This document shows, one piece after another, positions 40,445 through 54,500 of a DNA stretch of 64,000 nt. The notes beneath the pieces were generated by a model. The model saw only the letters and a list, made by a program, of their open reading frames with translations. It was not told the DNA's origin and searched no databases. The DNA is from Dipylidium caninum (Eukaryota > Platyhelminthes > Cestoda > Cyclophyllidea > Dipylidiidae): assembly GCA_017562135.1 (NCBI GenBank), contig QEYB01000801.1, forward strand, positions 186,001 to 250,000, given 5' to 3'. The translations under genes and the position numbers were made by a program. Position 1 is the stretch's first letter, and each line of letters begins with the position of its first letter.

Positions 40445-43400
40445 CCTCCCTCGCGCTATCACCTACCCCTCATTTTCTCATCCATTCGAGTGTGTATAGA
40501 GAAGGAAAGGAAAGAATGAATGAATCAGTTTAACATAAATTGGTGCAATCATTCGGTCGATAGTCTCTTTCCTCACTCCACCGCTGCCTTGTCTGCATTT
40601 CGTCTGTCCGTGTGGGTCAACGCATTTCACATCTGTTTTCTCTCGCACTCCTCGACTACACCTATAATTCTAATGTTTTTTTTAATGTGATAGTCCTGAA
40701 TTCGCTCTTTGAATTGACTTTCCCTCGTGTTTGGACGGTCTTCGTAGGCTAGCGTTGGTCTAGTCGTAATTTTAGTTGGGTCTGACACACAGAATGGACA
40801 CTTCTAGCTGTTCATTATTGCTACGAAAGGCTAAATCGCTACTAAATTGATATATAGATTTCACTAACTGGCCTTTCTTCATTGGTTAAATGTGCTGATG
40901 TATTCCACTGGCAGTTGGATGTTTACTTCATACCCACTAAAATCATGAATTGAAGACTGCAAATCGGGGCTAAGGTAACGTGTAGGCTTGAACTATGGGA
41001 TATAGTTGCAGGGAGAGGCAATATTTCTTGCTTCGTGTTGGCCCCTTTGATTCTCATTTTTGCCATTGTCATTTATGAGATGCATGATGAGATTCCAACT
41101 CAACGTAGAGAAGAAAGCGAATGATTAGGAAATCCTTTCTACATCGTAATGCAGCCTGTTCAATGCAGCTTGCTGGACGGTGGAATTCTAATTCTGGCCT
41201 GTCTCAGGATTACAGGCAATAATCTGACGCTTAGGAGTAGTTGAGCCTCTCTCTTCAGAGGAGACGATCGGCACCATTCGTATGCCACGGAGCCTTAAAA
41301 TGTGCAGTACCACAGATGTCTGCTCCACTGCACTCCACTTAGGCTTATTGTACCCTCGTGAGAATAAGACATCATTTCCACTTAACTTGAAGCACAGCCG
41401 ATTTTTCAGACGCCGGAGTAGGTGTCAGTACATGTTTAATTATACGTATCCATAAATCATCCTCCTCGCCTTTTCTGTTGTATCTCAGACAAGCTTAAAT
41501 GCCGCCTGAAGTCTTGAGACCACCCATTGATTGTGGGCTGCGACACTGGGATTGGGAAAATAACTGCCGATTATGGGGATTTTTAAGCTTTTCTCTGTAA
41601 CTTTAAATAACTATTGGCTACGTTTGGTAATATTTTGCCCATGGAGAACTATTTCATCATTTCAAACTAAATTGTGCAAACTTGCAGCAAATTATCAGAT
41701 CAAAAACTTACTTTTAATCGGATAAATTACGTTCCCAAAATCGTGCGCCTCTAAGGGTGAAATGCTAGCTTACTTTTATTGTGTGCTTATAACTGTTTCG
41801 CGTCTACCGCAATCTCGAACTGTGAGGTTGCATGTTAGGGGGAAAAGGCGGCAATATGCGTCCGCTCCACGGATGCTTGACGGTTCAGTTCGACTGTGTT
41901 CAGCTATTCCGTTTACCTAACTGTCGTGAATAAAAGGTGATGGTTGTGCAATGATCCTAAAAGCTAGTGCGTAGGCATTGAATTGTATAGTATGGGCGTT
42001 AATATACCATCTTCATTTTACGTAAGCTCTTATTCTTCTTCTGTGGTGCGTATATTCCTCTGAATAGCGGGGACCTCAATGTGAAAGGATTATGGTCTTT
42101 TGCAGGAGTATAGATGTGCAGGTTTGGTTGTTAATTTATACTTTTGACTCAAAAATTCGCCTTTCTGAGCATAGTCCATTTACTGATAAGGCGAGAAACC
42201 GTTATTATCATCTGCCTCGGATTGTGACATTGCTGGACCGAGAATATTCTTCACCTGGTGTACAACCTACTGCAAAGTGGCTATTTTATGATGAACAGTA
42301 TGCATTATCTCCTGCCCGAAGGCACTTGTTCAAGTAGACACTTAGCTCGCCTGCCTCATTCATCATTGAGTGTCTGGTTTAATTTGTCAACTAATCCTAT
42401 TTACTAGGGGATGCATTTTACCGTTTCACCGTTAGACCTAACGGATTTTACCGAAATGTGGTTTCATTCATACAAAGTTCATCCCGAAAACTTGAGAAAC
42501 TACCTGCTTCTTTTATGTATTGAAGTCCATAATTGGTTTGCTCTGTTAAGAAAGTGTTCCCTTCTGCCAATACACTCTGGTTGAGGTATCAGCAAAGTTT
42601 GTCTAGTCGATAGTCAGCGGTTTCTCTTAAGGCATACTATAGGCAACAAGTAAAGTCCCGAAAATTAGGAACGTGGCTTGTGGGCATGCCAACATTTACT
42701 CCAGACAGAACTTTTCCTTCACTTTTTACTTATTTTGCTTTCTTATATACCCATTCGGTTTGTGAAATCCTCACTTGCGATGCAAGCGTTATCAGCTTTA
42801 TGCCTTCAATGCAGAGCTTTACTCATATACATTCAGTAAAAAATTTATGAACACATGGGATGGAGGAGTTGGCAGAGGACACGCCACCTTCAGTAACCAT
42901 CTTTCGCTTCAAGTGCCGTTCAAGAGGTCAAGAATCGAAAATTGACTCGACAACCCCTCCATCGGGATCCTAATGCACCTACGGCTCAATTTGGCAAATT
43001 CGGGACCTTTCGTGTCCAAATTTTTCGACTATCAGCTACGGGCTGACGCAGTTGATAGAGGACCGATGGCCGTAGATACTGGTCTTCCTCCACCAGGATA
43101 TCACCTGACCCGTCATATTACCTGGTGACAAATGAAACGATCTGTCACAACACTTAAGATTCCAAATGGGCTATGCAACAGCCCCGCACGTGCTCTTCAC
43201 TCCACCTCGAGGCAAGGTTCCACGTATTGCCTCGACTTCTGGCAGTCCAGTTGGACAACTTGCATTAAGAAGACCTCCCTTCATTTAAGTTATGCGAAGA
43301 AGTTATTCAACACCAGGTTACTCCTAAACCCGTCTTTAATTTCAGTTAAACCTGTCCAACACCAAAATGCCACATGCGTGAATAACCTCTTTCCCGGCCC

Positions 43401-44433
43401 CTCACAGTTCTGTTAATAGGCAGACCAACACATATTAAGACGGTAGATATGTCTTTTCTTCGAAAAGTTGCCCTAAGGCATGACTTTTTGAGTCAATCAC
43501 CTAATAGTTCAATCCAAATACTTTATAGATGTCGATTTGATGTTCAGTACAATTGTGAGAGGAAAGGCAGTAACACTTCTTGTCAGGGATTGTAGGATCG
43601 AAGTCATTGAAGCACAACTTGTGTTATCTAAACAACTATAATGGAGTTCACTGTGTGCCGACACAGTGAAGACAGTGTTTCGGCACCCTTGTCACACCGA
43701 TCTCATCAAAGAACGCAGCTCAAATGACAGTCTGAGTGATGGAGAGTCAACTGTCCAGTCAGCGCACTGTTGGCTAAATTAAAACCTCGCTGAGTTTCGC
43801 AGTGAGAGTGTCGAAGTAGGCCTGTGGGAGACATTAGCTTTTAAGCCGACGAGGTTTTGGAAGTCTAACCGGATGGATTACCTTGAAAGGAAAGTAGCCC
43901 GACTTCACAATTCACCGATTTCGTGACTTCGTGGATACAGATGCTGGCACGAGTTCCGAGCAGGGAAGAAATATCCTCACGCAAATTACTTATGTTCACT
44001 CGAAAAAATACTAGTATTCCAGCAGTATGACGAAATTACGAGATTCGGCGGCAAACGTCATTACACTGCGTTTACTTAGTAAAAATCTACCTACACTCCT
44101 AAGAGTTCGATTGGAAAAATAACCGCCACATAGAAGAACGCGGTCTGATCAGACCATACTCCTGCTCAAATAACTTTAGCGATTTTTTGATACTCATCCC
44201 GGATAAGAGCGTCATAATACAAAACCCATAAAAAGCAAACTTTTTACTTTAAACTTGTTTAAGCATTAGGCGATCAATTGAAAGAAGTCAACCTTTCAGT
44301 AAAAGGCGAAAAAAAACAAACGAATAACCATCTGTCCAAAACTTCTTCCACCAAAGTCTGGCTGTTTACGTACATAATTCTGCTGATACTGACAAGCTGA
44401 CAAGTTTTACTATACAAAACTGATTGTAAAAAG
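40445..44433. other. Convergent spacer between G-alpha-o copy 2 and ESF1
   Basis: About 4 kb holding the 3' UTRs of two genes that point at each other. After the Gao copy 2 stop the sequence is pyrimidine-rich for about 250 bp; the first AATAAA on the plus strand is only at 41929-41934, which is rather far. On the minus strand no AATAAA was found close to the ESF1 stop. No other exon, RNA or element can be supported. Confidence 0.5.
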
Positions 44434-47400
44434 TCATTGTGAAGGAACTGTCGTCTTGAACTCGCCTACTTCTTTTATCTCGGTCTCCTTCGCCATGGCC
44501 CTCAAAAGGGGACCACGCCTTCGTCTCATGAAGCTGAGGAATTCACCAGCTTCCCGATATTCGCGGTGCAGTTGACTCACTCCAAATGTTGGGTCAGTCA
44601 GAAAATCGTCAAACCGTGAGTCCGCCTCATTGGCTCCTGTCCACTAGAGCAGACACAGTAAATAGTTTTAGAGGAGGGAAGCCAGTGTTATATTAGCCCA
44701 TAATTTGTCAAGGCTGTCAAATGCAAATTTGGTATTTAGGCTATAAAACAAGGGGCAATAACGAGCTAAAGTTGACTGTAAGAACAATACGGTGAAAAAG
44801 GTTATTTCGAAGGGGTAGCGATCCTACCACCAGTCTTTGAACTGAACTCGATGAATTGAATGGAAATCTATGTCAGCTAATTTATTTGATGGTCTTATCT
44901 CCTGCGTTGCAAAACTATAAGTTGATACATCTATTAAAAAGGAACACGAAATACCCAGAATTAGTCAAAAAGCTATTCCAGCATGTGGATTCCAAAAATA
45001 TAAACTAAAAAAATAATTTCACATTAAATAGAAGACCGTATCAAGTACAGTATATATTTTTTTGCTCAAACTGTCTGTCTGTCCACATTTCACCTCTCCC
45101 AAAATTTACTACCTCATAACTCAAATAGATTGCGAAGTAACCACTTAAAATTTCTTAAAACCAATGATGAGATTTTATTGACATAAAAGAATTTTGAAGG
45201 GAAAGCTTCGATCGGATTTTCATAGAAATATATACACAAAATTTAAGTTTTTTAAGCCCCTTCATAAAACCGGCAGTCAAGGAACGTACCAAATCCCTCC
45301 GCCTTTCCTGATTCTTTTCCTGTTTTTTTTTCTTCAACTGCGCCTTTTTCCTCTAGCAAGCAAAAAAGGTGACATGCTAAGTGGCATTCAAAGGAGCTTG
45401 ACCGACCCTTAAACTTACCATAGTCAGTTTCTTTGTTTTCTTTTTCGTCTGTTCTGATACCTCCTGACTATTATCACCATTCTTATTAATTTTTGACCAT
45501 TTTCTACGCGTTTCACAAAGGCCATCATCACTTTCGTCCGAGACACGGCCCTCCATGTCGTCAAAATCGAGACTCGACTCGGAATCTTCAGCAAAATCGG
45601 GTATCTGCCTCTTGGTAACGGCTTTGCGACCAGTGGAAATGTTTAACACTGATCCTTTGGCATGCTTTTTCTTTACAATAACATCATCCTCAGCTGTCAA
45701 ATCGTATTCTTCCTTGTCCTCTTCTGAGAAGGAAGCGCCTTCTGGGTTGTTAAGGTCAGCAACGAGCTCTTCTTCATCTTCATCAGACCCATCATTGCCA
45801 TCGTCGCAAACCTCATTATCATTGGTTTCTGGATATTTCTGATATTATATTTAAAAAAAGTGTAAGAAATGCTCTAGGAAAAACCAAGAAAGCAAAATTA
45901 TCCAGGTATCAAACAAACCTTACCGACAACGGTAAATATACGTTACACACAGATTCCGAGACTACTTACTTGCCATTTTCCTTAAAAAGCTATTCGTTAA
46001 CTAAGGTTGATGCAAATTTAGCGAGTAATATCGTACTTTCGACCAGCAGTGCATTTGCTAGATCATCACCCGAGGATATAGCAAATGAAGAAAGCTGGAT
46101 GGTTAGCATCTGGTTCGTTACGTGGCAAGAACCAAGTAATAAGCCTATATGAAAATAGCCATTTTTCCAGATAGGAATTGACTTGAAGTGATTAGTATAT
46201 GTGCAGCAACTACACCATATTCCGCATCGAAAAATTAAATACTTTGTGTATTATGCTTAAATTCAAAATGGGATGTGTACGATTAAATTCCAAAGAACAC
46301 AAACCTCGGCAACATTAACATCTTCCGGCAGAGCCGAGAGAAGAGCAGCTCTCAAATGCTCTGGTGGGACTTTGGGAGGTCGATGCCGTCTTATACGAGG
46401 TACGGTCGGTGCTGGGCCAGGTTCGTCAACATCTGAGGGTGCCGAGGTGCTCTGACCACTAGAAGACAGGGCTAAGTACTCGCTCAACTGAAATTCGCGA
46501 GTTGAAAATAGGAAGTAGAGTAAGAGGTATTGCTGAAAACACAATTTGATATTTGGTCTCCCTTGTTTTTATGATTAATGTCAATACAGAATGTTTATCT
46601 TTGATTGTACTCAGGTCATTTATACTAAGTATTACCCATACCACTCATTAATAATCAATAGTCGAACTCGGTTAAGTCTAGAGACAAAGATAGTGATGAA
46701 TCATAATGATAGTAAAAGATATGACCCAATATACTTGAAAAGCTTGGAACACTTCTCAAATGACTGCCGATAGTTTCTTCAAGAGACCGATATGATTTAC
46801 GTTATTATAAATAAGGAATATATAAATATTAATAAGAAATTACAGACTTGTGCCTTTCCCTCGGAGAAAAGCTTGCGAGGTTCTGCATCGACCTCAAATT
46901 GTTCGCGTAGCCACTGAGTGCGCGCCGCGGGCGTGCGGTCCCAACTTAACGTGATTCGTGTGGAGTGTAGGGCAGCATTTTCAAACATTCGTGGTTTGTA
47001 TTTAACTCGATTCACCTCACAGCACTCGTCAACCATGTGCGACCATTCATTTGGTACCTTAAACAAACACATGGAAGACTTTTCTTGAAGGATCTGTTTA
47101 ATTATATTGGCTGAGCCCCGAAATTTTTGTATGCGTGTTTGGCCCTGCTTAGAGGCTTGAAAATTAGTGATAGGAAATGCAACTAAAAGCTATACGATAG
47201 TGCTAAATAAAAGGAAACAGTACTGAGCTAAGTTAGGTTAATTAAGATTAATTTAGTAAATTTTTATAAGTTATGAACAAAAAATTTGCTTAGTTACCTA
47301 AACTTGTCAAATGGGACGTCGTCCATTATCCTACAGGAGAGAGATTTATGCAAATACTAAATTTTACTGAACATATTAGTAGATCCGTAGGATATATGTG

Positions 47401-48418
47401 AAAAGTTGTGTAGCCGTTACAAAGTATCCTGCTTCCTTGTACCAACTTATAAGCAAGAAAATTCGGCTCACAATTAACACTTACTGAAAATGTTTCTTCA
47501 TCACGTACAAATCGAAGGTCAAAGCGTATGCCAGTGCTACCATACTCCACTCCATCGCAAGCTTCGTAAACAGCAGCAGCCGACTCCTTAGAATCAAACT
47601 CTGCTATGGCATAAAAGTATTTCAGACGCTGCAATTGGTAACGTCGTAGACGACGTCTCATTTGCACTGATGTTGATTTCCAGGCTTCCTTTTCGTCAGC
47701 ATCCATATCCGCTGGAAGTTTCGTATTTACATCTCTTTCTTTCTCCTCTGTATCATCTAACCAAATGTCACTCGGCCCGTGTTTCTCTTCTTCCGCCATT
47801 TTCTGCATACCGTACTCCGAAGGGTATATCTGTAAGGAAAAAAGAAAATACACGCAGGAAAAATAATAATTAAGCAAAGATTGAACGCACTGTAACTTTC
47901 TCCAGGCATGCTCCAGGGGGAAGAAATGACTCAAGAGCGAGGAATATGGTTTCAGCATTTGAGTTATCCCAATCAAAGTGAAGAACAGCTACTCTCCGGG
48001 TCCCATCCTCTACTTCTTCTGCGTCCTTCACTAGTTCATACCAGTCTGCGTCTAATGAAACAGATGTTTAACGCTTAGTAAGGGGAGCGAAAAATTTTTT
48101 AATGTCAGTAGATTTACCTTGCAAATCCTCAAGATTTTCCTCGAACAACTCATCTCCTTCTGAATAGAACACATCAGACTCAGATTCATCTTCCAGAGAC
48201 TCTTCTTCTATTTTGTCTTGTTCCTTTTCTACCAACTTTTTCGCATATTTAATAGGTCGCCGATGCCAGGGACGTCCCCGTTTGTCCTTATAAGTTTCCT
48301 CCTCCTCGAGGCCACCGAATAATTCCTTATAGGCCTCTTTTTCCTTCCTTGTCTTCTTTTTTAGACGGCCGGAGAATCTCGGATCCCTGGCAATTTGACC
48401 TAGCTCTTCAGCATCCAT
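44434..48418 (-). CDS. ESF1: ESF1, nucleolar pre-rRNA processing protein (7 exons, 609 aa)
   Basis: ESF1 is a nucleolar factor needed for 18S rRNA maturation. Minus-strand exons in gene order: 48418-48118, 48051-47891, 47829-47485, 47057-46848, 46487-46305, 45838-45419, 44643-44434; total 1830 nt, all phases joining. The N-terminus has the ARDPRF motif (11-16), then KRGRP and a long acidic stretch. Residues about 101-270 form the conserved RNA-binding-like core: RRVAVLHFDWD, then VTIYPSEYGMQKM, then QRLKYFYAIAEFDS, YEACDG and FDLRFVRDEE. The middle contains the LSEYLALSSS segment (family: FQAYLASSSEDE). An acidic/basic tail follows, ending with a DSRFDDFLTDPTFG motif like the family C-terminal DARF-DP block. 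It is shorter than vertebrate ESF1 (about 850), mainly through a reduced acidic region. Two introns are only 66 and 61 bp. Donors gtctgt and gtttgt are weak but are the only ones that keep frame and homology. Confidence 0.92.
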
Positions 48419-51400
48419 TTTCAGGGCAATGTGGTACGGATAATTTGACCGCCTGAGCAGTTGACAATCATAACAAATTGAGTACTCAAATTTTGTTACC
48501 TGCCAAAGTAGCCTTTCAGAAACAATTTTTTCTAATAAGCACATTATTTTAGTTTTTTTAATAGCAATTTATGAAATTGCGTTTATTACTGACGTAAAAT
48601 TATGACTTATAAATCCTGAGCATGCGACTTTTGTCATCATAATCGCGCAAGTAATCAAAACGCCCACCGCCTTGGAACACGACATTTACCCGTTTTTGTT
48701 TTTTAATATCCGCGTTACTTAATATTCTCGCCACTTTACCATTGCAGATGACCTCTGTGCTTATCGGGATTCCCAAACCTGTTGTCAGACACCGTCACTT
48801 ATATAGTCCTTTTCCGACCCCGAAAGGTATAAATTTGTCCGATTGTTTTTCCACCTTCATTTTGAACCCTAGTACTTTGTGGTACTTTTAAACTACCTTA
48901 TTTTATTTAGTAGCAAAATGATGCTAAGCTGCCTACTCTCACTGGCGTTTAACCAAGCAAAATCACACGGATAACACTAATCACGCCAGCAGTTAAATAA
49001 AAAGCAATAATTGAAGAATTGTACTATGAACTTCTGTTCCGTCTCCAATAGTGTATTTCACCTGCCATTTTATTATTATCGCGTCATTATGAGCTGACTA
49101 ATTTGGCGTTCCTTGATTATACACTTACTTCGGAACGGCGATTTGAAACACGTTACTCCACACTCTTTGAATGCATGCGACCCTCTCTTTGTTACTTATA
49201 GATTGAAACTTTGAAAAGCCAGAATGAAGGGCATTATTTTGGGTTGAGTACGTGCATTTACTCAGTTCAGTGTTATTACAAACCCTTCGAAGATTTTGAC
49301 CGCTACGATAATAAGTAAAACACATCCCCCCATTCAGAACGGCGTGTGTTTTAGTATGATCTGCTTTTCATGCCTCTTAAAATCAAATTAGGCCCGTGTA
49401 CAATTCTTTGGAGGTTTATTTGGGGCGTGGATTTATCTGGTGTCCTTGGTAGAAGAACTGAATGCTAAGGAAGGAGAAGGCAACTGTCACCTTCGTGCAA
49501 GATGCTATTAAGATTTGGGTATATTGCAGCTCTTTGTTGAGTATCATGCGCTATTGCAGCATGTCACAATCTACTCCAAATTAAACGATGTTGACCCTAG
49601 TTCAACGAAACTAGCCCATACTTAATCAGAATACGTCGCTTTGAAGAGCTTTTGCTTCTGTTGTCTAGCTTTTCAACACCTCTATAAAGTTTTACTCCGG
49701 TTCCATTTGAACCGAAGCTATTTGAGGCAACTACCCGAACCCCTGTGTGTGGGACCACAAGTGATTGGATTGATTGTTTTGCCCTCTATGCCTGTAATGT
49801 TAGGCCTTGTCAATTTGTCGGGGAATACGAATGCCGTTCAGCCCATACCAAGTCATCATAACGCGCCTAATTTAAGCAGCGTAACACAAATTTACCTAAA
49901 TGCCCAATCCTCATAAATGTCCATCGATAATTTAAGACAACCACAGAAAGATATCTAGGTGCACCAATAATCCTACTGTCAATATTTAGCTAAATCGCCA
50001 TTCTTTTCACACAGCAATAAAAGGGTGGGTTCTCAAGCCTATGAACGAATAATCAAGTTCAATCCACTCTTCCACAAGAAGTTAAATATGTTGTTCCATC
50101 AAGGTGACTTACGAGTTTTTGCGGTTGAGACTTCAACGTCCACTGCGTGTGGTGTCAAATGGGTCGGTATTACCCTTTATCAATGTCGCTCGCTTCCTAA
50201 TTACCTTGACGGTACATCACACAACCAACCGTAATACGATGGACTTTAAATCATGGTAACAGTCAAGTGATCTATGACGCGTTACATTGTACTCGAGTAG
50301 GCGTGTGCTAATGGATTAGGCTAAACGGACTTTCCTTCTAAGATTAAATATAAATTTAAATAAGTAGGCCAATTACACGTTGCTTCATATTTGGAGATTA
50401 ACTTTTCGAAACCACCTCAGGATTTCAAATCCTGAGGTGGTTTCAGGTAGAGTTTGTCGAAATCCACACGTCTTAGAAAATCCATCGATAAGAATGCATT
50501 GCCATTCCCAAGGCTAGTTCACTTGAGCAAAGACTGTAGAAGCAAAGTTAGATTTCACTTTCCATATCATTTGCAGTCTACTTATAAGGGGCACTAGTTA
50601 GTAGTCTGTGGAGATTTCAAAAGGCCACACAGTTGTCGTGGTGATGGGACAGCAGCTATACAGCAATGAGGATTCTCTGCTTCGTAGTAGTATTGTATGA
50701 TAGGCACATAGAGCTGATTCACGCTAGACGGGACGCACCACACCGACAACGATAAGCCTCTGCTATGGATTCAATCGACTATTGGTTTGCGTCGAGAGAC
50801 GTGAGACTAAAAACGGAAAATGAAATAAATATGTTAATTGTGGTTATATTACAAATTATTTGGAAGCAATTATAGGTTTATATGTATAGTTTAGCAAACT
50901 AAATAAGATTATTTAAAAAAATTTAAATTTGGTGGCGTATTTTATTAGCTGTAGGTAAAAGTTTGTGGTTCTCCTAAATGAACTACGCAATGTGAATGAC
51001 CGCGTTTGCTCACTGATAGCGTAGTTGTGCCAGACAAATTTTTCTAATCCAAGCACACAGTAACTTTGTATTTTAAATTTGTGTAATTTTTTCAAAACAT
51101 TTTAAGTAAAATTAATTATTTAAATAATATCTACATGAAAAATTAAATGTTCTATACGATGATGTAAAATATTATGACTCTTGTGAGTCAACTTTTGGAG
51201 CCGAGCTACATCTGTGTTATCAGTCCGCAGGCGGACTTCTGACAGGCTGTTGGCCCCTGAATCTAAGCTATCTAGCTGTTTCAAATAGCTCCGTACCGTG
51301 TACGAACCCTCGAACGAGAAACTAGTCGTATTCACTGTGCCGTCGCTGTGGTTCATCACGTGTGTCGTAGCAGCAATGCCATGCTTTGCCATATGCCCGG

Positions 51401-51547
51401 CTTATCAGCTCTGGTTCGGACTCTGACCTGGCACCTACAGCAGTGGTCTGGCAAAAGAGGATATATTTTTAATCTCCCATTCACTCCATTGTATGGATTA
51501 TAACCCTTGTTAAATCGTCTCATCGCAAAGCCAAGAGGATTTATTGT
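48419..51547. other. Divergent intergenic region between ESF1 and ARID1
   Basis: About 3.1 kb between two head-to-head genes. It should hold both promoters and 5' UTRs. No CpG island, TATA box or coding exon could be supported. The one distinct structure is the palindrome at 50408-50444. Confidence 0.5.
50408..50444. repeat. 37-bp near-perfect palindrome (18-bp arms, 1-bp spacer)
   Basis: The left arm gaaaccacctcaggattt (50408-50425) is the exact reverse complement of the right arm (50427-50444), with a single C between. The symmetry does not extend beyond the arms. Without a loop it would favour a cruciform or a dimeric protein site over an RNA hairpin. Function unknown. Confidence 0.9.
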
Positions 51548-54500
51548 ATGAGCTTCCAAAATACGCAAAACGGCTCAATGAGCACCCAACAGGGTTACAT
51601 GACAAACCCCCCACCCCCTACTCCCTCCAATGGTTCCCAATTCGCTCCTGAATGTGCAAATCAATTCCGTGGACATCCCTATCAACCCTATCCGAATCAG
51701 GGTTGCCCCCCAGACATCCCTGCTCCTAATGTGGCTGTCAGTCAATCGGGTCATGGACAGGCACTTACGCTAAACCAGTTACTCCTCCAAAATAATTCTC
51801 CCGGCCCTCAGCCGCCTCGTATACCGGGAACGATGTCATCCATGGGCCAGCCTGGCGGATACAGGTATGATCCCTACGGATATATGCAAAAGTCCGGCCC
51901 ACCTGGCCAACAGCAGGATGGTAATCAGGCAAGTTTCTCACTCTTTAAAGAGTATTGTTTGAATACCTAGCCGGAGTGTGTAATTTATTACTTCAATCTG
52001 TATGTTGTTCCAGCAATTTGTCTTCTGTGGCCGGCCCTCATGCTGAAGATGTATCAAACCACTCTCTATTATTAGAGGTCTTAGAGTTACTTGAGGTTGG
52101 ACAAGTAGTTCGAATTTGGAAGCTTTTTCATTAACGGTGCCAAAAACGGCAATGCCGTTCATAGTTATTCTGAACTGAAAATGGGGCGGCAAACATTAAA
52201 CCCATTGCCAAGCCCTAAGGCGTTTGCTTCAACTATTTATTACATTTGCATTATCTGCTTACGTGCATGTGGCAGGTGTTCATGCTGAGTCGATTTTCAT
52301 TACAGCCCCCTCTTAGTGGTCCTCCAAATCCATTGAAGGACCCCATCACACAGGAAAACTTGTTGCGATCGTCTCGTGCCAACACGCCACAGGAAGCCGT
52401 TCCCGATATGCGCAGCCCTGTTTCACAGTCTGATCCGCAACAACAACAAATAGATTCCGTGCCTAAGTCTCACCCGAATCGAACTCCCGGTGGACCCTCA
52501 CCCCTTTCTGCCTATGGCCCGGGGATGGCTCAAGACACCAGAATGAGTCCAGGCATGGTGCGGCCAAGTGTCATGTCTCCCGGCTCTTTTCCCCCGCGTC
52601 CTGGTTATCCACACGATTATGGACAGGATCCCTACGCGCCCTACCCTCTCCAGCGATATCATCCGCCCCCTCAACCGTCCCGTTATCCCGCTCCTGGCGG
52701 CGGGTATTCAATGATGCCACCTCCACCACCACCCACATCCTCTGGTTACCCCCCTCCGCCATCTGAGTATCAAAAGATGTGGCCTTACATGATGTCCGAT
52801 CATCCTACTTATCCTCGTCCCTATCAGCTTGACATGTACGGACGTGGTGGTGGGTATTCTCAGTTGCCTCCTATGTCCAATGGAGTATCAACGCCTCCTC
52901 GGGGACCCTCAGTGCGATATTCTCACCCTGCTTCGGGTGGCATGGAGAATGTTGTGCCCCCACCTCAACCACCTACTTCTCAACAGGATCAGTCGCCTGG
53001 TAATTTTGCACCATCACAACAGCCGAATAGGGCCGAGACGAGAGGTTAGTTGCCTTTTTTGTGACGTATCATTTTTCTTAACCTGTTATTCATTTCTTCT
53101 GCCTTTGTAGATGAAGTGATGTCTTCACGGATTTCCTGCTCTAGTGAGCAGACATCCGCATCTGCACCGCAAGGTGAGCTGGTTCCTTCACGCCCTCCAT
53201 CGTCTTCGTCTGCTTCAGTTCGAACTGGTCCCACACAATCACCTAAAAAAGAGGAAGACCAACAGCAACCACCGTCTCAAAATACAATATCCCAGCATCA
53301 TCAGTTCATGATGCAGTCGCAGCAGCAGCAGCAACAACAACCGCAGGTGCATCCACTCTACCGCCAAGGTCCGAACCGGATGCCTTCTAGGTGTCCTCAT
53401 CCGGGAAGCGCTTACGGTTACCCAGGCTATCCCCCTAATTTTCCTCAACAACAACCGCAACAACAATACCAACCTCAACAACAGTCCTACGCGAGTGGTG
53501 ATGTTTCTCAAAATGCCATATATCATCAACTCCATTCGCAGTCTTCCTACGGTCAAACCCAGCAACAGGGTGGCGGTCCACCTCCACAGTATCCCTATCA
53601 TCGGAGTTACCCGACACAGCCGCCACCACCGCCTCAGTCCATGCATTCGATTGCTCCACCTTCCAACTTGAGTCCACAGTCGGCCTCATGTTTTTCGCGT
53701 CTCATGGAAATGGGTTATGAACCAGACCGGCGGCAATGGTTGGAGCACTACTTCTTTTTCATGGAGGAGATCAATAAACCGCTTACAGGTTTGCCGCAGG
53801 TTGTAAAACAGCCTCTGGATCTCTATCGTTTTTATCTCGCTGTACGAGAGCGTGGGGGAGTATTGGAAGTCATTAAGACAAAACGGTGGAAAGAGATCAG
53901 CCAGCTTTTCAACATCAATGCCTCCGCGTCGGCAGCCTACACATTGAGGAAAAACTATTGCAAGTACCTTCTTGATTACGAATGTCGTTTCGATCACGGA
54001 CCGGGTGGTGCGGATGTACGCGTGGTAGCAGCGCAAATTGAAACCCTCTCGGGCAAGAAGAAAAAGCCATCGGTGGGATCCATTGGTGGTGGTGGAGCAG
54101 GATCGGAAATGAACGAGTCATCTACTTCAAGCTCTACCCCATTTCCACCACCCTCGCCTGTTGGCAGTCAGTCCTCGGCGTCATCAAACTTAATGCCGCC
54201 TGTTCAACAACCCTCAAGCAATGGACCTCCCACGTGTGTTTCAGTGACTGCTGCGTCGTCCTCGGTGGGAGGGACAGAGGACGGTGGCGGAGTTTGTGTG
54301 AAAACGACTGGAGGATCTGCATCTTCACCTTTGGGTGGTAGTGGGGCCGCTATCTCACCAGCGTCGTCGTCTGCCTCTGCTTCGCCCTATCCGGGGCCCC
54401 CGGCAACCGCTACCGCAGCACCGTCTTCCGCCTCAACGGCGGTATCTGTGGAGCAGCAACAGCAACAATCTCCGCCCGGATACCCGATGGGTCCTGGTGG

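Noticed and set aside
41929..41934. AATAAA as polyadenylation signal of Gao copy 2
   Set aside because: About 1.5 kb after the stop and without other support; kept only as a possibility.
51921..51926. GT donor (gtaatc) for ARID1 intron 1
   Set aside because: Joined to the 52305 acceptor it produces an in-frame TAG at once; the GC donor eight bases later keeps frame.
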